Source: Pseudomonas nunensis
GTDB lineage: Bacteria; Pseudomonadota; Gammaproteobacteria; Pseudomonadales; Pseudomonadaceae
Direction of reading: 5' to 3'
Length of the DNA: 64,000 bases
NCBI RefSeq assembly: GCF_024296925.1
Contig: NZ_CP101125.1
Location: 2,544,501-2,608,500 of the forward strand
The translations under genes and the position numbers were made by a program. The notes below the pieces were generated by a model. The model ran no database searches. It worked only from the letters and a program-made list of their open reading frames with translations, and was not told the DNA's origin. Below are positions 54,084 to 62,927 of the stretch, one piece after another; the first letter of the stretch is position 1, and the number at the start of each line of letters is the position of its first letter.

Positions 54084-55753
54084 TGACTCTCTTCAGGAAA
54101 CTGACCTTCGCCGGTCTGGGTCTCTTGCCGGCCTCTGTTGTGCTCGCCGCGCCACTGACGGGCGCAGCGGAGAAGCAACCGCTCAACCTGAACGCGATCA
54201 GCATGTTCTTCGTGTTCGTGCTCGGCACACTCTGCATCACCTGGTGGGCGGCGCGGCAAACCAAATCCACCTCGGATTTCTACACCGCTGGCGGAGGGAT
54301 CACCGGGTTTCAGAACGGTCTGGCAATTGCCGGTGACTACATGTCCGCCGCCACGCTGCTGGGGTTGTCGAGCCTGGTGTTTGCCAAGGGTTACGACGGG
54401 TTCATCTACACCATCGGCTTCTTCGTCGGCTGGCCGATCATCACGTTCCTGATGGCCGAGCGCTTGCGCAATCTGGGGCGCTACACCTTCGCCGACATCG
54501 TTTCCTATCGGCTGGACCAGAACAAAGTGCGGATCTTTGCCGCGTTCGGTTCGCTGACGGTGGTGTGCTGCTACCTGATCGTGCAGATGGTCGGGGCTGG
54601 TCAGTTGATCAAATTGCTGTTCGGCCTCGATTACCCGGTGGCGGTGGTGATCGTTGGCGCGCTGATGCTGGTGTACGTGATCTTCGGCGGCATGATCGCC
54701 ACCACTTGGGTGCAGATCATCAAGGCTGTGTTGCTGTTGGCCGGCGGCACCACCTTGGCGGTCATGGCCATGTCGCAGTTCGGGTTTAGCTACGAAACCC
54801 TCGCGGCCAAAGCGGTTCAGGCTCACGCCAGCGGCTGGAACATCATGGGGCCCGGCGCGATGCTCGCCGACCCGATCAACACCGCTTCGATGTCCCTCGG
54901 GCTGGTGTTCGGGATCGCCGGCCTGCCGCACATCCTGATGCGTTTCTTCACCGTGCCGAATGCCAAGGAAGCGCGTAAATCGGTGTTCTACGCCACCGGT
55001 TTCATCGGTTTCTTCTTCCTCGTGGTGTGCACCCTGGGCTTCGCGGCGATGGTGATCATCGGCACCGACCCGCAGTACTACGTCAACGGTGAAGTCGGCG
55101 GCGCCTTGATCGGCGGCGGCAACATGGTCGCCATGCATTTGGCCAAAGCGGTGGGCGGCAACCTGTTCTTCGGTTTCCTTGCGGCAGTCGCGTTTGCCAC
55201 CATTCTGGCGGTGGTTTCCGGTCTGGCGCTGGCCGGTGCTTCGGCGATTTCTCATGACCTCTACGCCACGGTGTTCAAGCAAGGCAAGGCCAGCGAGAAA
55301 CAGGAAATGCGTGTCACGCGCATGGCCACGGTCGGCCTGGGCATCATCGCGATTCTGCTGGGCATTCTGTTCGAGAAGATGAACGTCGCCTTCCTCGTGG
55401 GCCTGACCTTCGGCATCGCCGCATCGACCAACTTCCCGGTGCTGATCATGGCCATGTACTGGAAAGGCCTGACCACCAAAGGCGCGATCCTCGGCGGTTT
55501 CGCGGGGCTGATCTGCGCGCTGGTACTGGTGATTCTGTCGCCTGCCGTGTGGGTCACCGTGCTCGGCCATGCCCACGCGATTTTCCCGTATGACCACCCG
55601 GCGCTGTTCTCCATGCCACTGGCGTTCCTGGTGATCGTCGTGGTGTCCCGACTCGACCGCAGCGTGCGCGCCGACAAGGAGCGCGATGCCTACGCCGATC
55701 AGTTCGTCCGCGCCCAGACCGGCCTCGGCGCCGCCAGCGCTTCCAGTCACTGA
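54083..55753 (+). CDS. Sodium/solute symporter, ActP-like monocarboxylate carrier
   Basis: A 556-residue SSS-family carrier with about 13-14 membrane segments and a likely cleaved N-terminus. Marks: [36 protein letters not shown], and [19 protein letters not shown]. ActP imports acetate and other short acids. It is coupled to DUF485 and lies in one direction with the synthetase and dehydrogenase, so it probably imports their substrate. Confidence 0.92.
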   Translation: MTLFRKLTFAGLGLLPASVVLAAPLTGAAEKQPLNLNAISMFFVFVLGTLCITWWAARQTKSTSDFYTAGGGITGFQNGLAIAGDYMSAATLLGLSSLVFAKGYDGFIYTIGFFVGWPIITFLMAERLRNLGRYTFADIVSYRLDQNKVRIFAAFGSLTVVCCYLIVQMVGAGQLIKLLFGLDYPVAVVIVGALMLVYVIFGGMIATTWVQIIKAVLLLAGGTTLAVMAMSQFGFSYETLAAKAVQAHASGWNIMGPGAMLADPINTASMSLGLVFGIAGLPHILMRFFTVPNAKEARKSVFYATGFIGFFFLVVCTLGFAAMVIIGTDPQYYVNGEVGGALIGGGNMVAMHLAKAVGGNLFFGFLAAVAFATILAVVSGLALAGASAISHDLYATVFKQGKASEKQEMRVTRMATVGLGIIAILLGILFEKMNVAFLVGLTFGIAASTNFPVLIMAMYWKGLTTKGAILGGFAGLICALVLVILSPAVWVTVLGHAHAIFPYDHPALFSMPLAFLVIVVVSRLDRSVRADKERDAYADQFVRAQTGLGAASASSH

Positions 55754-55813
55754 TTGAGCAAGCACGGCCCGCCGTTGCGGCGCCGTGCCCACCGTCCCAA
55801 AGAGGTTCACGTT

Positions 55814-57586
55814 ATGCCCGAATTCAACGCTCCCCTGCGCGACATGCGCTTCGTGCTGCATGAAGTGTTCGACGCTCCGGCCCTGTGGGCACGCCTGCCG
55901 GCCCTGGCCGACAATGTCGATGCCGACACTGCCGACGCCATTCTTGAGGAAGCGGCGAAAGTCACCTCGCACCTGATTGCGCCACTCAATCGCAGCGGCG
56001 ATGAAGAAGGCGCACATTGGGTCTACGGCCAGGTCACCACGCCGATCGGCTTCAAACAGGCTTACACCACCTACATTGAAGGTGGCTGGGTCGGTTTGTC
56101 CGGCAACGCCGAGTTCGGCGGCATGGGCATGCCGAAGATGCTCGCGGTGCAGTTCGAAGAAATGCTCTACGGCGCCAACTCCAGCTTTGCGCTGTATTCG
56201 GCGTTGAGCTCCGGCGCGTGCCTGGCGCTGGATGCCCACGCCAGCGAAGAGCTGAAACGCATCTACCTGCCGCCGATGTACGAAGGCCGCTGGGCCGGTT
56301 CCATGTGCCTGACCGAAGCCCACGCCGGCACCGACCTGGGGCTGATCCGCACCCGCGCCGAGCCTCAGGCCGATGGCAGTTACCGCATCAGCGGCAGCAA
56401 GATCTTCATCACCGGTGGTGACCAGGACCTGACCGAAAACATCATTCACCTGGTGCTGGCCAAACTGCCGGATGCACCGGCCGGGCCGCGAGGCATCTCG
56501 CTGTTCGTGGTGCCCAAGGTACTGGTCAATGCCGACGGTTCCCTCGGTCATGCCAACGCGGTGAGTTGCGGTTCGATCGAACACAAGATGGGCATCAAGG
56601 CCTCAGCCACTTGTGTGATGAATTTCGATGGTGCCAGCGGCTGGCTGGTGGGTGAAGCCAACAAAGGCCTGGCGGCGATGTTCACCATGATGAATTACGA
56701 ACGCCTGTCCATCGGCATTCAGGGCATTGGCTGCGCAGAGGCGTCGTATCAGAGCGCGGTGAAATATGCGCGGGAACGGGTGCAGAGCCGCTCACCGACC
56801 GGCGCGATGGCCCCGGAGCAAATCGCCGATCCGATCATCGTGCACCCCGATGTGCGCCGCATGCTGCTCAGCATGAAAGCCATGACCGAAGGTGGCCGCG
56901 CGTTCGCCAGTTATGTCGGCCAGCAACTGGATCTGGCGAAGTTTTCCGATGACGCCCGGGAACGGGACAACGCGCAAACCCTGGTGGCGCTGCTGACCCC
57001 GGTGGCCAAGGCGTTTTTCACCGACTCCGGGCTGGAGAGCTGCATCCACGGCCAGCAAGTGTTCGGCGGTCACGGCTACATCCGCGAATGGGGCCAGGAA
57101 CAATTGGTCCGTGACGTGCGCATCGCGCAGATCTACGAAGGCACCAACGGCATTCAGGCGCTGGACCTGCTAGGGCGCAAAGTGCTGGCCGACAGTGGTG
57201 TTGCGCTGCGCCAGTTCACCGGCGAGATCCGCCACTTCGCCCACCAGCCCGACGCGCCCTACTCCGTTCAACTGTTCGACGCCGTGCAGCGCCTGGAAAA
57301 CCTCAGCGACTGGCTGCAAGACCAGGCCGCGACCAACCGCAATGAAGTCGGCGCCGCGTCGGTGGAATACCTGCATTTGTTTGGGTATGTCGCCTACGCC
57401 TGGCTCTGGGCGCGGATGGCCCAGGTGGCGAAGAAAAAGCGCAGTGACGATCAGGCATTTTATGGCGCGAAGATCGCCACCGCGGACTTCTACATCGAAC
57501 GCCTGCTGCCACGAATTCTCAGCCTGGAGCAATCCATTCGCGCTGGCAGTGGCTCGTTGTATGGCCTGAGCGCCGAACAGTTCTAA
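55814..57586 (+). CDS. Acyl-CoA dehydrogenase, DmdC-type (about 590 residues)
   Basis: A 590-residue FAD-dependent acyl-CoA dehydrogenase with the extra N- and C-terminal parts of the DmdC group. MCLTEAHAGTDLGLIRTRA, GDQDLTENIIHLVLA and the catalytic-base region YEGTNGIQALDLLGRK are visible. It would oxidise the CoA ester made by the synthetase upstream. AGAGG precedes the ATG at 55814. Known DmdC acts on methylmercaptopropionyl-CoA; other short acyl-CoAs are equally possible. Confidence 0.92.
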   Translation: MPEFNAPLRDMRFVLHEVFDAPALWARLPALADNVDADTADAILEEAAKVTSHLIAPLNRSGDEEGAHWVYGQVTTPIGFKQAYTTYIEGGWVGLSGNAEFGGMGMPKMLAVQFEEMLYGANSSFALYSALSSGACLALDAHASEELKRIYLPPMYEGRWAGSMCLTEAHAGTDLGLIRTRAEPQADGSYRISGSKIFITGGDQDLTENIIHLVLAKLPDAPAGPRGISLFVVPKVLVNADGSLGHANAVSCGSIEHKMGIKASATCVMNFDGASGWLVGEANKGLAAMFTMMNYERLSIGIQGIGCAEASYQSAVKYARERVQSRSPTGAMAPEQIADPIIVHPDVRRMLLSMKAMTEGGRAFASYVGQQLDLAKFSDDARERDNAQTLVALLTPVAKAFFTDSGLESCIHGQQVFGGHGYIREWGQEQLVRDVRIAQIYEGTNGIQALDLLGRKVLADSGVALRQFTGEIRHFAHQPDAPYSVQLFDAVQRLENLSDWLQDQAATNRNEVGAASVEYLHLFGYVAYAWLWARMAQVAKKKRSDDQAFYGAKIATADFYIERLLPRILSLEQSIRAGSGSLYGLSAEQF

Positions 57587-57716
57587 CGATTGAACCGCAC
57601 GCGGCGCCCCGCTCCTCTCTTTGGGTGTTCGCGTTTTTTACTGAACAAGCCCTCGCCTGTCTGGCGAGGGTGTGTGAATCGCTGTTCCAAAAAAATAAAA
57701 ACAAAGGGGCTTCACC

Positions 57717-58985
57717 ATGGACCGTCACACCTGCACGCTCGCTACACGACTGTTACTGGCCGGCGGCGTCATCAGCCTTTCGGCCCCCGCTTCGGCGGAC
57801 TTCATCAAGGACAGCAAGGCCAGCCTTGAGCTGCGCAACTTCTATTTCAACCGCGATTTTCGCCAGGACAACGCCGCGCAGTCCAAGCAAGAGGAATGGG
57901 CCCAGGGTTTCCTGCTGCGTTACGAATCGGGCTTCACCGACGGTTTGATTGGCTTCGGTGTCGATGCCATTGGCCTGGTCGGGATCAAGCTCGATTCCAG
58001 CCCGGATCGCGCCGGTTCCGGCTTGTTGCAACGCCATCGCACCACCAGCAAAGGTGCTCAGGATGAATATGGGGAGCTGGGCGTAACCGCCAAGGTCCGC
58101 GCCTCCAAAACCACGCTGAAGTTGGGCACTTTGCTGCCGAAATTGCCGACGGTGCTGGCCAACGATTCGCGGCTATTGCCGCAGACGTTCGAGGGCGGCC
58201 AGTTGACCTCATTGGAAGTCGAAGGCCTGACCGTGGACGGCGGGCGCCTGAAGCAGGTCAACCAGCGCGATTCCTCAGACTACGAAGACATGAGCATCAC
58301 CAAGACCGGCGCCAAAGGCATCATCACGCCGCAAGCCACCAGCGATAAGTTCGACTTCGCCAGCCTCAACTACAAATGGACCAGTAACCTCGCCACGGGC
58401 TACAGCTATGGCCATCTCGATAATTTGTACAGCCAGCATCTGGTCAACCTGACCTACGTGCTGCCGGTGACCGCCGGCCAGTCGTTCAAGAGTGACTTGC
58501 GCTTCGCCCGCTCCATCCACGATGGCGGCAGCAACGTCGATAACAAGGCACTCGGGGCGATGTTCACCTACTCCCTCGGCGGGCATGCGCTGGGACTCGG
58601 TTATCAGGGCATGAGCGGTGACACGGGTTTTGCTTACATCAACGGCACCGATGCGTTCCTGGTGAACTTCGTGCAGATCGGCGACTTCGCCAGCAAGGAT
58701 GAAAAATCCTGGCAGGCGCGCTACGACTACAACTTCGCGGCCATGGGCGTGCCGGGGCTGACCTTTATGACCCGCTACCTGACGGGCGACAACATCGACC
58801 TGGGCGGCAATCGCCCAGAGGGAAAGGAGTGGGAGCGCGATACCGATATCGGTTATGTCGTGCAGAGTGGCCCGTTGAAGAACGTTGGAGTGAAATGGCG
58901 CAATGCAACCGTGCGCTCGACTAACTTTGGCAGTGATCTGGATGAAAACCGGTTGATCGTCAGTTACAGCCTGCCGATTTGGTAG
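57717..58985 (+). CDS. OprD-family outer-membrane porin
   Basis: A 422-residue porin with an N-terminal signal peptide (cleaved near PASA-DFIKDS). The OprD family signature SLELRNFYFNRDF is followed by many aromatic beta-strand segments and ends with a strand SYSLPIW. OprD-type porins pass carboxylates and basic amino acids. As the last gene of this set it may be the outer-membrane entry for the same acid. A strong terminator follows. Confidence 0.93.
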   Translation: MDRHTCTLATRLLLAGGVISLSAPASADFIKDSKASLELRNFYFNRDFRQDNAAQSKQEEWAQGFLLRYESGFTDGLIGFGVDAIGLVGIKLDSSPDRAGSGLLQRHRTTSKGAQDEYGELGVTAKVRASKTTLKLGTLLPKLPTVLANDSRLLPQTFEGGQLTSLEVEGLTVDGGRLKQVNQRDSSDYEDMSITKTGAKGIITPQATSDKFDFASLNYKWTSNLATGYSYGHLDNLYSQHLVNLTYVLPVTAGQSFKSDLRFARSIHDGGSNVDNKALGAMFTYSLGGHALGLGYQGMSGDTGFAYINGTDAFLVNFVQIGDFASKDEKSWQARYDYNFAAMGVPGLTFMTRYLTGDNIDLGGNRPEGKEWERDTDIGYVVQSGPLKNVGVKWRNATVRSTNFGSDLDENRLIVSYSLPIW

Positions 58986-59006
58986 GTGGACTTGGCATCA
59001 CAAGAT

Positions 59007-59039
59007 GGGGCTCGCTTTGCGGCGGGTCCCTTTTTTTTT
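59007..59039 (+). terminator. Strong rho-independent terminator after the porin gene
   Basis: GGGGCTCGC pairs with GCGGGTCCC (two wobble pairs) across a 6-nt loop, then nine T. Confidence 0.88.
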
Positions 59040-59065
59040 GATCCGGAATCTTTGGTGTTCTGGCG

Positions 59066-59153
59066 GGCCTCTTCGCGAGCAAGCCCGCACCCACAGGGGA
59101 TTTGTGAACGACGAAGATCCTGTGTGGGAGCGGGCTTGCTCGCGAAGGCGGCC
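59066..59153. repeat. REPIN (inverted REP pair)
   Basis: Two REP elements in inverted orientation: CTTCGCGAGCAAGCCCGC on the left and GCGGGCTTGCTCGCGAAG on the right, each followed by the CCCACA/TGTGGG extension. This is the common GC-rich REP type of fluorescent pseudomonads. Confidence 0.88.
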
Positions 59154-59177
59154 GCAAGGGCAACAAAGAAGGTTAAG

Positions 59178-59735
59178 ATGCCTGCAAATCAGGCTCGCCA
59201 CGAGACGCCCCGCATGACCGATAACAATCGCAACACTCCCCGCCTGATCAAGAAATACCCCAATCGCCGCCTGTACGACACCCACACCAGCAGCCACTTG
59301 ACCCTGGCCGACATTCGTCAATTGGTGGTTGATAAAGTCCCGTTCCAGGTGGTCGATGCCAAAAGTGGCGAGGACTTGACCCGCAGTATTCTGCTGCAAG
59401 TCATCCTGGAAGCCGAAAGCGGCGGCGAGCCGATCTTCAGCAGTGAAATGCTGATGGGCATCATCCAGTTCTACGGTCCGTACCAAGGCGTGCTTGGCAG
59501 TTACCTGGATAAAAGCATCCAGACCGTGATCGATATCCAGTCCCAGACCGGCGCTCAGTCGACCGAGGCCTGGAGCACCTTCATGCACCAGCAGGCACCG
59601 GTGATGCAGGACTTGATGCGTCAATACGTCGACCAGTCCAAAGCCCTGTACCTCAACACCCAGAACATGTTCGGCCTGTTCGGCGCCAAGCCTGCCGCCG
59701 ATAACGAGCCGAAAAAAAATGGCGATGGGGAATAA
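59178..59735 (+). CDS. phaR: PhaR-like polyhydroxyalkanoate synthesis regulator
   Basis: A 185-residue protein with the PHB/PHA accumulation regulator DNA-binding domain (LIKKYPNRRLYDTHTSSHLT to PFQVVDAKSGEDLTRSILLQ) and a following PHB_acc domain. It binds PHA and represses phasin and related genes in other bacteria. The ATG at 59178 has AAGAAGG 5 nt upstream; an ATG at 59214 is the alternative. It is convergent with a phasin gene. Confidence 0.87.
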   Translation: MPANQARHETPRMTDNNRNTPRLIKKYPNRRLYDTHTSSHLTLADIRQLVVDKVPFQVVDAKSGEDLTRSILLQVILEAESGGEPIFSSEMLMGIIQFYGPYQGVLGSYLDKSIQTVIDIQSQTGAQSTEAWSTFMHQQAPVMQDLMRQYVDQSKALYLNTQNMFGLFGAKPAADNEPKKNGDGE

Positions 59736-59747
59736 CCCCATCGCCAT
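59719..59747 (-). terminator. Terminator between phaR-like and phasin genes
   Basis: ATGGCGATGGGG-AATAA-CCCCATCGCCAT, a perfect 12-bp stem. The A8 run on its left (59712-59719) becomes a U tract for the minus strand, so it ends the phasin transcript; it also overlaps the phaR stop codon. Confidence 0.88.
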
Positions 59748-59767
59748 CGGTGCCGCTCTGATCTGAC

Positions 59768-60337
59768 TTACTTGTTAGCGCTGGTCGCCTTGGCGCCTGC
59801 TTCTGGAGCGGTTTTGCCGGCGGCGGCAGTCGCTGCGTCGAAGCTGCTCTGAGCCACATCAGACGCCTGTTTCACGGCTTTCTGAGCGTTTTCAAACACG
59901 CTGCCGGCATTCGCCAAACCCGACTTGAAGGCTGCAACCACTGGCTCGGAACCCGCCGGGGCATTCTTGCTGATCGACTCAACAAACTCATTCACCTGCT
60001 GGGTGCCCGCCTCAACCTGACGCTCGGTCAGTTTGGCGATGTCCGATTGCGTGCCGACGATCAGCGCTTGTACCTGACGATTGAATTCGGCCAGGCGTTC
60101 GGTCTGCGCGCTCGGCTGGGTGAACGACGCCTGCAAATCGGCGAAGCCTTGTGGGTCACGTACCGCCAACAGCTTGCGAACACCTTCGAAGTGCTCTTCG
60201 GTGGAGTCGCGCAGTGCCTTGAACTGCAACTGGCTCAGTTGCTCAACGCTGGCGAAGACTTTGCCGCTGATTTGCTGCAAAAGGTCGAGGTTGGCTTTCT
60301 GAGTGGCTTGCAGTTTTTCCGAGTTGAAAAAAGACAT
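59768..60337 (-). CDS. Phasin family protein
   Basis: A 189-residue phasin: an N-terminal FNSEKLQATQKANLDLLQQ helix, a central helical region with the LQFKALRD pattern, and an alanine-rich low-complexity tail (AATAAAGKTAPEAGAKA). Phasins coat PHA granules. AGGAG precedes the ATG at 60337. The gene faces the phaR-like gene, with a DUF3141 (PhaC-like) gene divergent on the other side. Confidence 0.88.
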   Translation of the reverse strand: MSFFNSEKLQATQKANLDLLQQISGKVFASVEQLSQLQFKALRDSTEEHFEGVRKLLAVRDPQGFADLQASFTQPSAQTERLAEFNRQVQALIVGTQSDIAKLTERQVEAGTQQVNEFVESISKNAPAGSEPVVAAFKSGLANAGSVFENAQKAVKQASDVAQSSFDAATAAAGKTAPEAGAKATSANK

Positions 60338-60581
60338 GCTGAAATCTCCTGGTACTGGAAGGCCCATTCAGGCCTGAGGACGCGACAGCGATCCGGGCAG
60401 TCGTCGCGTTAGCCTTGATATTGCAGTGCACAAAACTGTTTGGCAACGGATATTTTGTGCGCTGCAAAATAAACGGTACGCCTCTTGTGGTTAATCCCTA
60501 TAGACTTGGGAAAATCCGATGATCGGCCTAGCCATTGCTAGTCTGGCTGAAGACTCCCTCGCACTATGTCAGGAGATCACG

Positions 60582-62918
60582 ATGGGCCAGGACGAAAATA
60601 TTGCAGCGCAAGAAGAAGCGCTTTCCTCAGCGGCCGGTTTGTTCGAGCACCTGAACCACCTCCAGCGCCTTAACGCTCGCAACGTGTTCGACGCCGTGCA
60701 GCAGCGCCAGGCCAAAACCTTCGCGCCGCTCAGCCAAGGCCAACTCAAACTGCCCACGGCGGCTGACTGGCAGGAATACTTCACCGACCTCGGCCAACGC
60801 AGCCTGTTGTTCTGGGACACCTTGCGCCAGCGCGGCGACAACACCCTGGCCCACGAACGTGCAGGCTTTCCGCTGTTGCTCAAGTTCGAGCATGAAACCC
60901 TGGTCAGCGGCGCCGACCTGCCGCGCCCGGTCAACTACTCACTGTTGCGCATCCTCAGCCACGAGCCCTCCATCGACGGCCAACCGCCGGTGATCATCAT
61001 CGACCCACGCGGCGGTCACGGTTCGGGCATTGGCGGTTTCAAACAGGATTCGCTGATCGGTGAAAGCCTGCGTGCCGGGCATCCCACTTACTTCATCGCC
61101 TTCAGCCATTCGCCAAGCCCCGGGCAGACCCTGGCGGATATTGTCGAGGCGCAGGCACACTTCATCGAAACGGTCAGCGCGCGGCATCCCGCCGGCGCCA
61201 AACCGGTAGTGATCGGCAACTGCCAGGCCGGTTGGGCGCTGATGGGACTGGCCGCGACCAGACCCGAATTGCCAGGGCTGATCATCGTCAATGGCGCGCC
61301 GTTGTCTTACTGGGCCGGGGTCAACGGGCGCAACCCGATGCGCTACACCGGTGGTTTGCTCGGTGGCGGCTGGATGGCGCGTTTGGGCAGCGACTTGGGC
61401 AACGAGCGTTTCGACGGCACTTGGTTGGTGAGCAATTTCGAGAACCTCGACCCGGCCAACACTTACTGGGGCAAGTACTACCACCTGTTCAGCGAGGTCG
61501 ACACGGAAGCCGCGCGCTTCCTCGATTTCGAGCGCTGGTGGGGCAGTCCGACGCTGCTCAACAGCGAAGAAATCGAGATGATTGTCGATGACCTGTTTAT
61601 CGGCAATCAGCTGTCCGGCGGTTTGGGGCGCAAGAGCAGTGGGCTCGACCTCAAGCGCATCGAAGTGCCGGTGGTGGTGTTTTGTTCCTATGGCGACAAC
61701 ATCACCTCGCCGCAACAGGCGCTGGACTGGATCGCGGATGTGTACCCCAGCGACCTGGCCCTGCAAAACGCCGGGCGCACCATTGTCTATCTGCGTCACG
61801 CCAGCATCGGTCACCTGGGGATTTTCGTCTCCGGCGAAGTGGCGCGGCGTGAACACCGCGAACTGCTGGGCGCGGTCGACAGCATCAATGCCCTGCCCGC
61901 TGGGCTGTATGAAATGCTGATCGACGATCTGCCCGATTCGCAATATGCCGTGCGTTTCGAAACCCGGCGCATCGCCGATATTCATGGCGATGGGCAGCCG
62001 TCCCGTGATGATGATCGCGAGTTCGCCCTGGTCGAGCGCACCTCGGACCTGAACAACACGTTGTACGACGGTTTTGTCCGTCCGTGGCTGCGCCCGTTGA
62101 TTAGCGAATCCACCGCAGAGTTGATCCGCAAAGCCCATCCTTTCCATCAGCAGCAAGCGCTCTGGAGCAGTTCGAACCCGGCGTTGTGGTGGCTGGCCGG
62201 CAGCGCGGCGCAGGTGCGCAAAGATCGTCGCCCCGCTGCTACCGCCAACCCGTTGCTGGCCTGGCAGGCGTTGTTTTCCAATCAGATCCAGGACGCCTTG
62301 AACGGCTATCGCGATCTGCGTGATGCCACCCAGGAACTGTGTTTCTACGGCGTGTATGGCGCGCTCAACAGCTTCGCCGGCAACCCGCCGGAGCGCGATC
62401 TTAAGGCGCATGCCGAGCAGCACGACAAAGTACTGCTCGAACGCCTGCAAACCGCCCTGCCCCTTGGCGGCCTGATGGAAGCCTTGGTTCGCATCCTGTT
62501 CCTGCTGGACCGTGACAGCGACGCGGCGGGCAAGGCCAACCTGGAAAAACTGCTCGAGCAATTGCAGGTGCTGCTGCAAGACCACAGCGCCGAACCGCTT
62601 GACCTTCGCGAAACCCTGCAAACCCAGAAAATGCTGGTGCTCACTCACCCGCAAGAAAGCCTGCGCTGCCTGCCGCTGTTGCTGCCTGAAACCGAGGAAC
62701 GCCAGCAGGTATTGGCCGCCGTTGCTAATTTGCTGCCGGATTTACTGAACGAAACCGCAACCGGCCATGCCTTCTGGCGTGAGCTGCACACCTTGCTTGA
62801 AGTGCCGTTGCCGGGCTTCGACCTGACTCAGCCGCCCGGTGAAGCAGCAGTGACTGCGCAGCCCATACACAAAGCGGCCAAGGTCAAGAAAGGTTCGAAA
62901 AAACCTCCGGCGAAATGA
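60582..62918 (+). CDS. DUF3141 protein, PhaC-like alpha/beta hydrolase
   Basis: A 778-residue protein with an alpha/beta hydrolase fold. IIDPRGGHGSGIGGFKQDS, the nucleophile-elbow-like GNCQAGW with cysteine as in PHA synthases, and a late histidine in ASIGHLGIF are visible. A large C-terminal helical domain follows. Proteins of this DUF are described as PhaC-related or 3-hydroxyalkanoate synthetase-like; activity is not established. The ATG at 60582 has AGGAG 8 nt upstream. The link to phasin and PhaR supports a PHA role. Confidence 0.87.
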   Translation: MGQDENIAAQEEALSSAAGLFEHLNHLQRLNARNVFDAVQQRQAKTFAPLSQGQLKLPTAADWQEYFTDLGQRSLLFWDTLRQRGDNTLAHERAGFPLLLKFEHETLVSGADLPRPVNYSLLRILSHEPSIDGQPPVIIIDPRGGHGSGIGGFKQDSLIGESLRAGHPTYFIAFSHSPSPGQTLADIVEAQAHFIETVSARHPAGAKPVVIGNCQAGWALMGLAATRPELPGLIIVNGAPLSYWAGVNGRNPMRYTGGLLGGGWMARLGSDLGNERFDGTWLVSNFENLDPANTYWGKYYHLFSEVDTEAARFLDFERWWGSPTLLNSEEIEMIVDDLFIGNQLSGGLGRKSSGLDLKRIEVPVVVFCSYGDNITSPQQALDWIADVYPSDLALQNAGRTIVYLRHASIGHLGIFVSGEVARREHRELLGAVDSINALPAGLYEMLIDDLPDSQYAVRFETRRIADIHGDGQPSRDDDREFALVERTSDLNNTLYDGFVRPWLRPLISESTAELIRKAHPFHQQQALWSSSNPALWWLAGSAAQVRKDRRPAATANPLLAWQALFSNQIQDALNGYRDLRDATQELCFYGVYGALNSFAGNPPERDLKAHAEQHDKVLLERLQTALPLGGLMEALVRILFLLDRDSDAAGKANLEKLLEQLQVLLQDHSAEPLDLRETLQTQKMLVLTHPQESLRCLPLLLPETEERQQVLAAVANLLPDLLNETATGHAFWRELHTLLEVPLPGFDLTQPPGEAAVTAQPIHKAAKVKKGSKKPPAK

Positions 62919-62927
62919 CCTGAAACG

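Noticed and set aside
54023..56584. An 853-codon open frame on the minus strand opposite the symporter and dehydrogenase genes
   Set aside because: It is a mirror of two well-supported plus-strand genes in GC-rich DNA; its translation is low-complexity (His, Gln, Arg rich) and matches no family.
60939..62654. A 571-codon minus-strand frame opposite the DUF3141 gene
   Set aside because: Antisense shadow of a gene with clear motifs and ribosome site.
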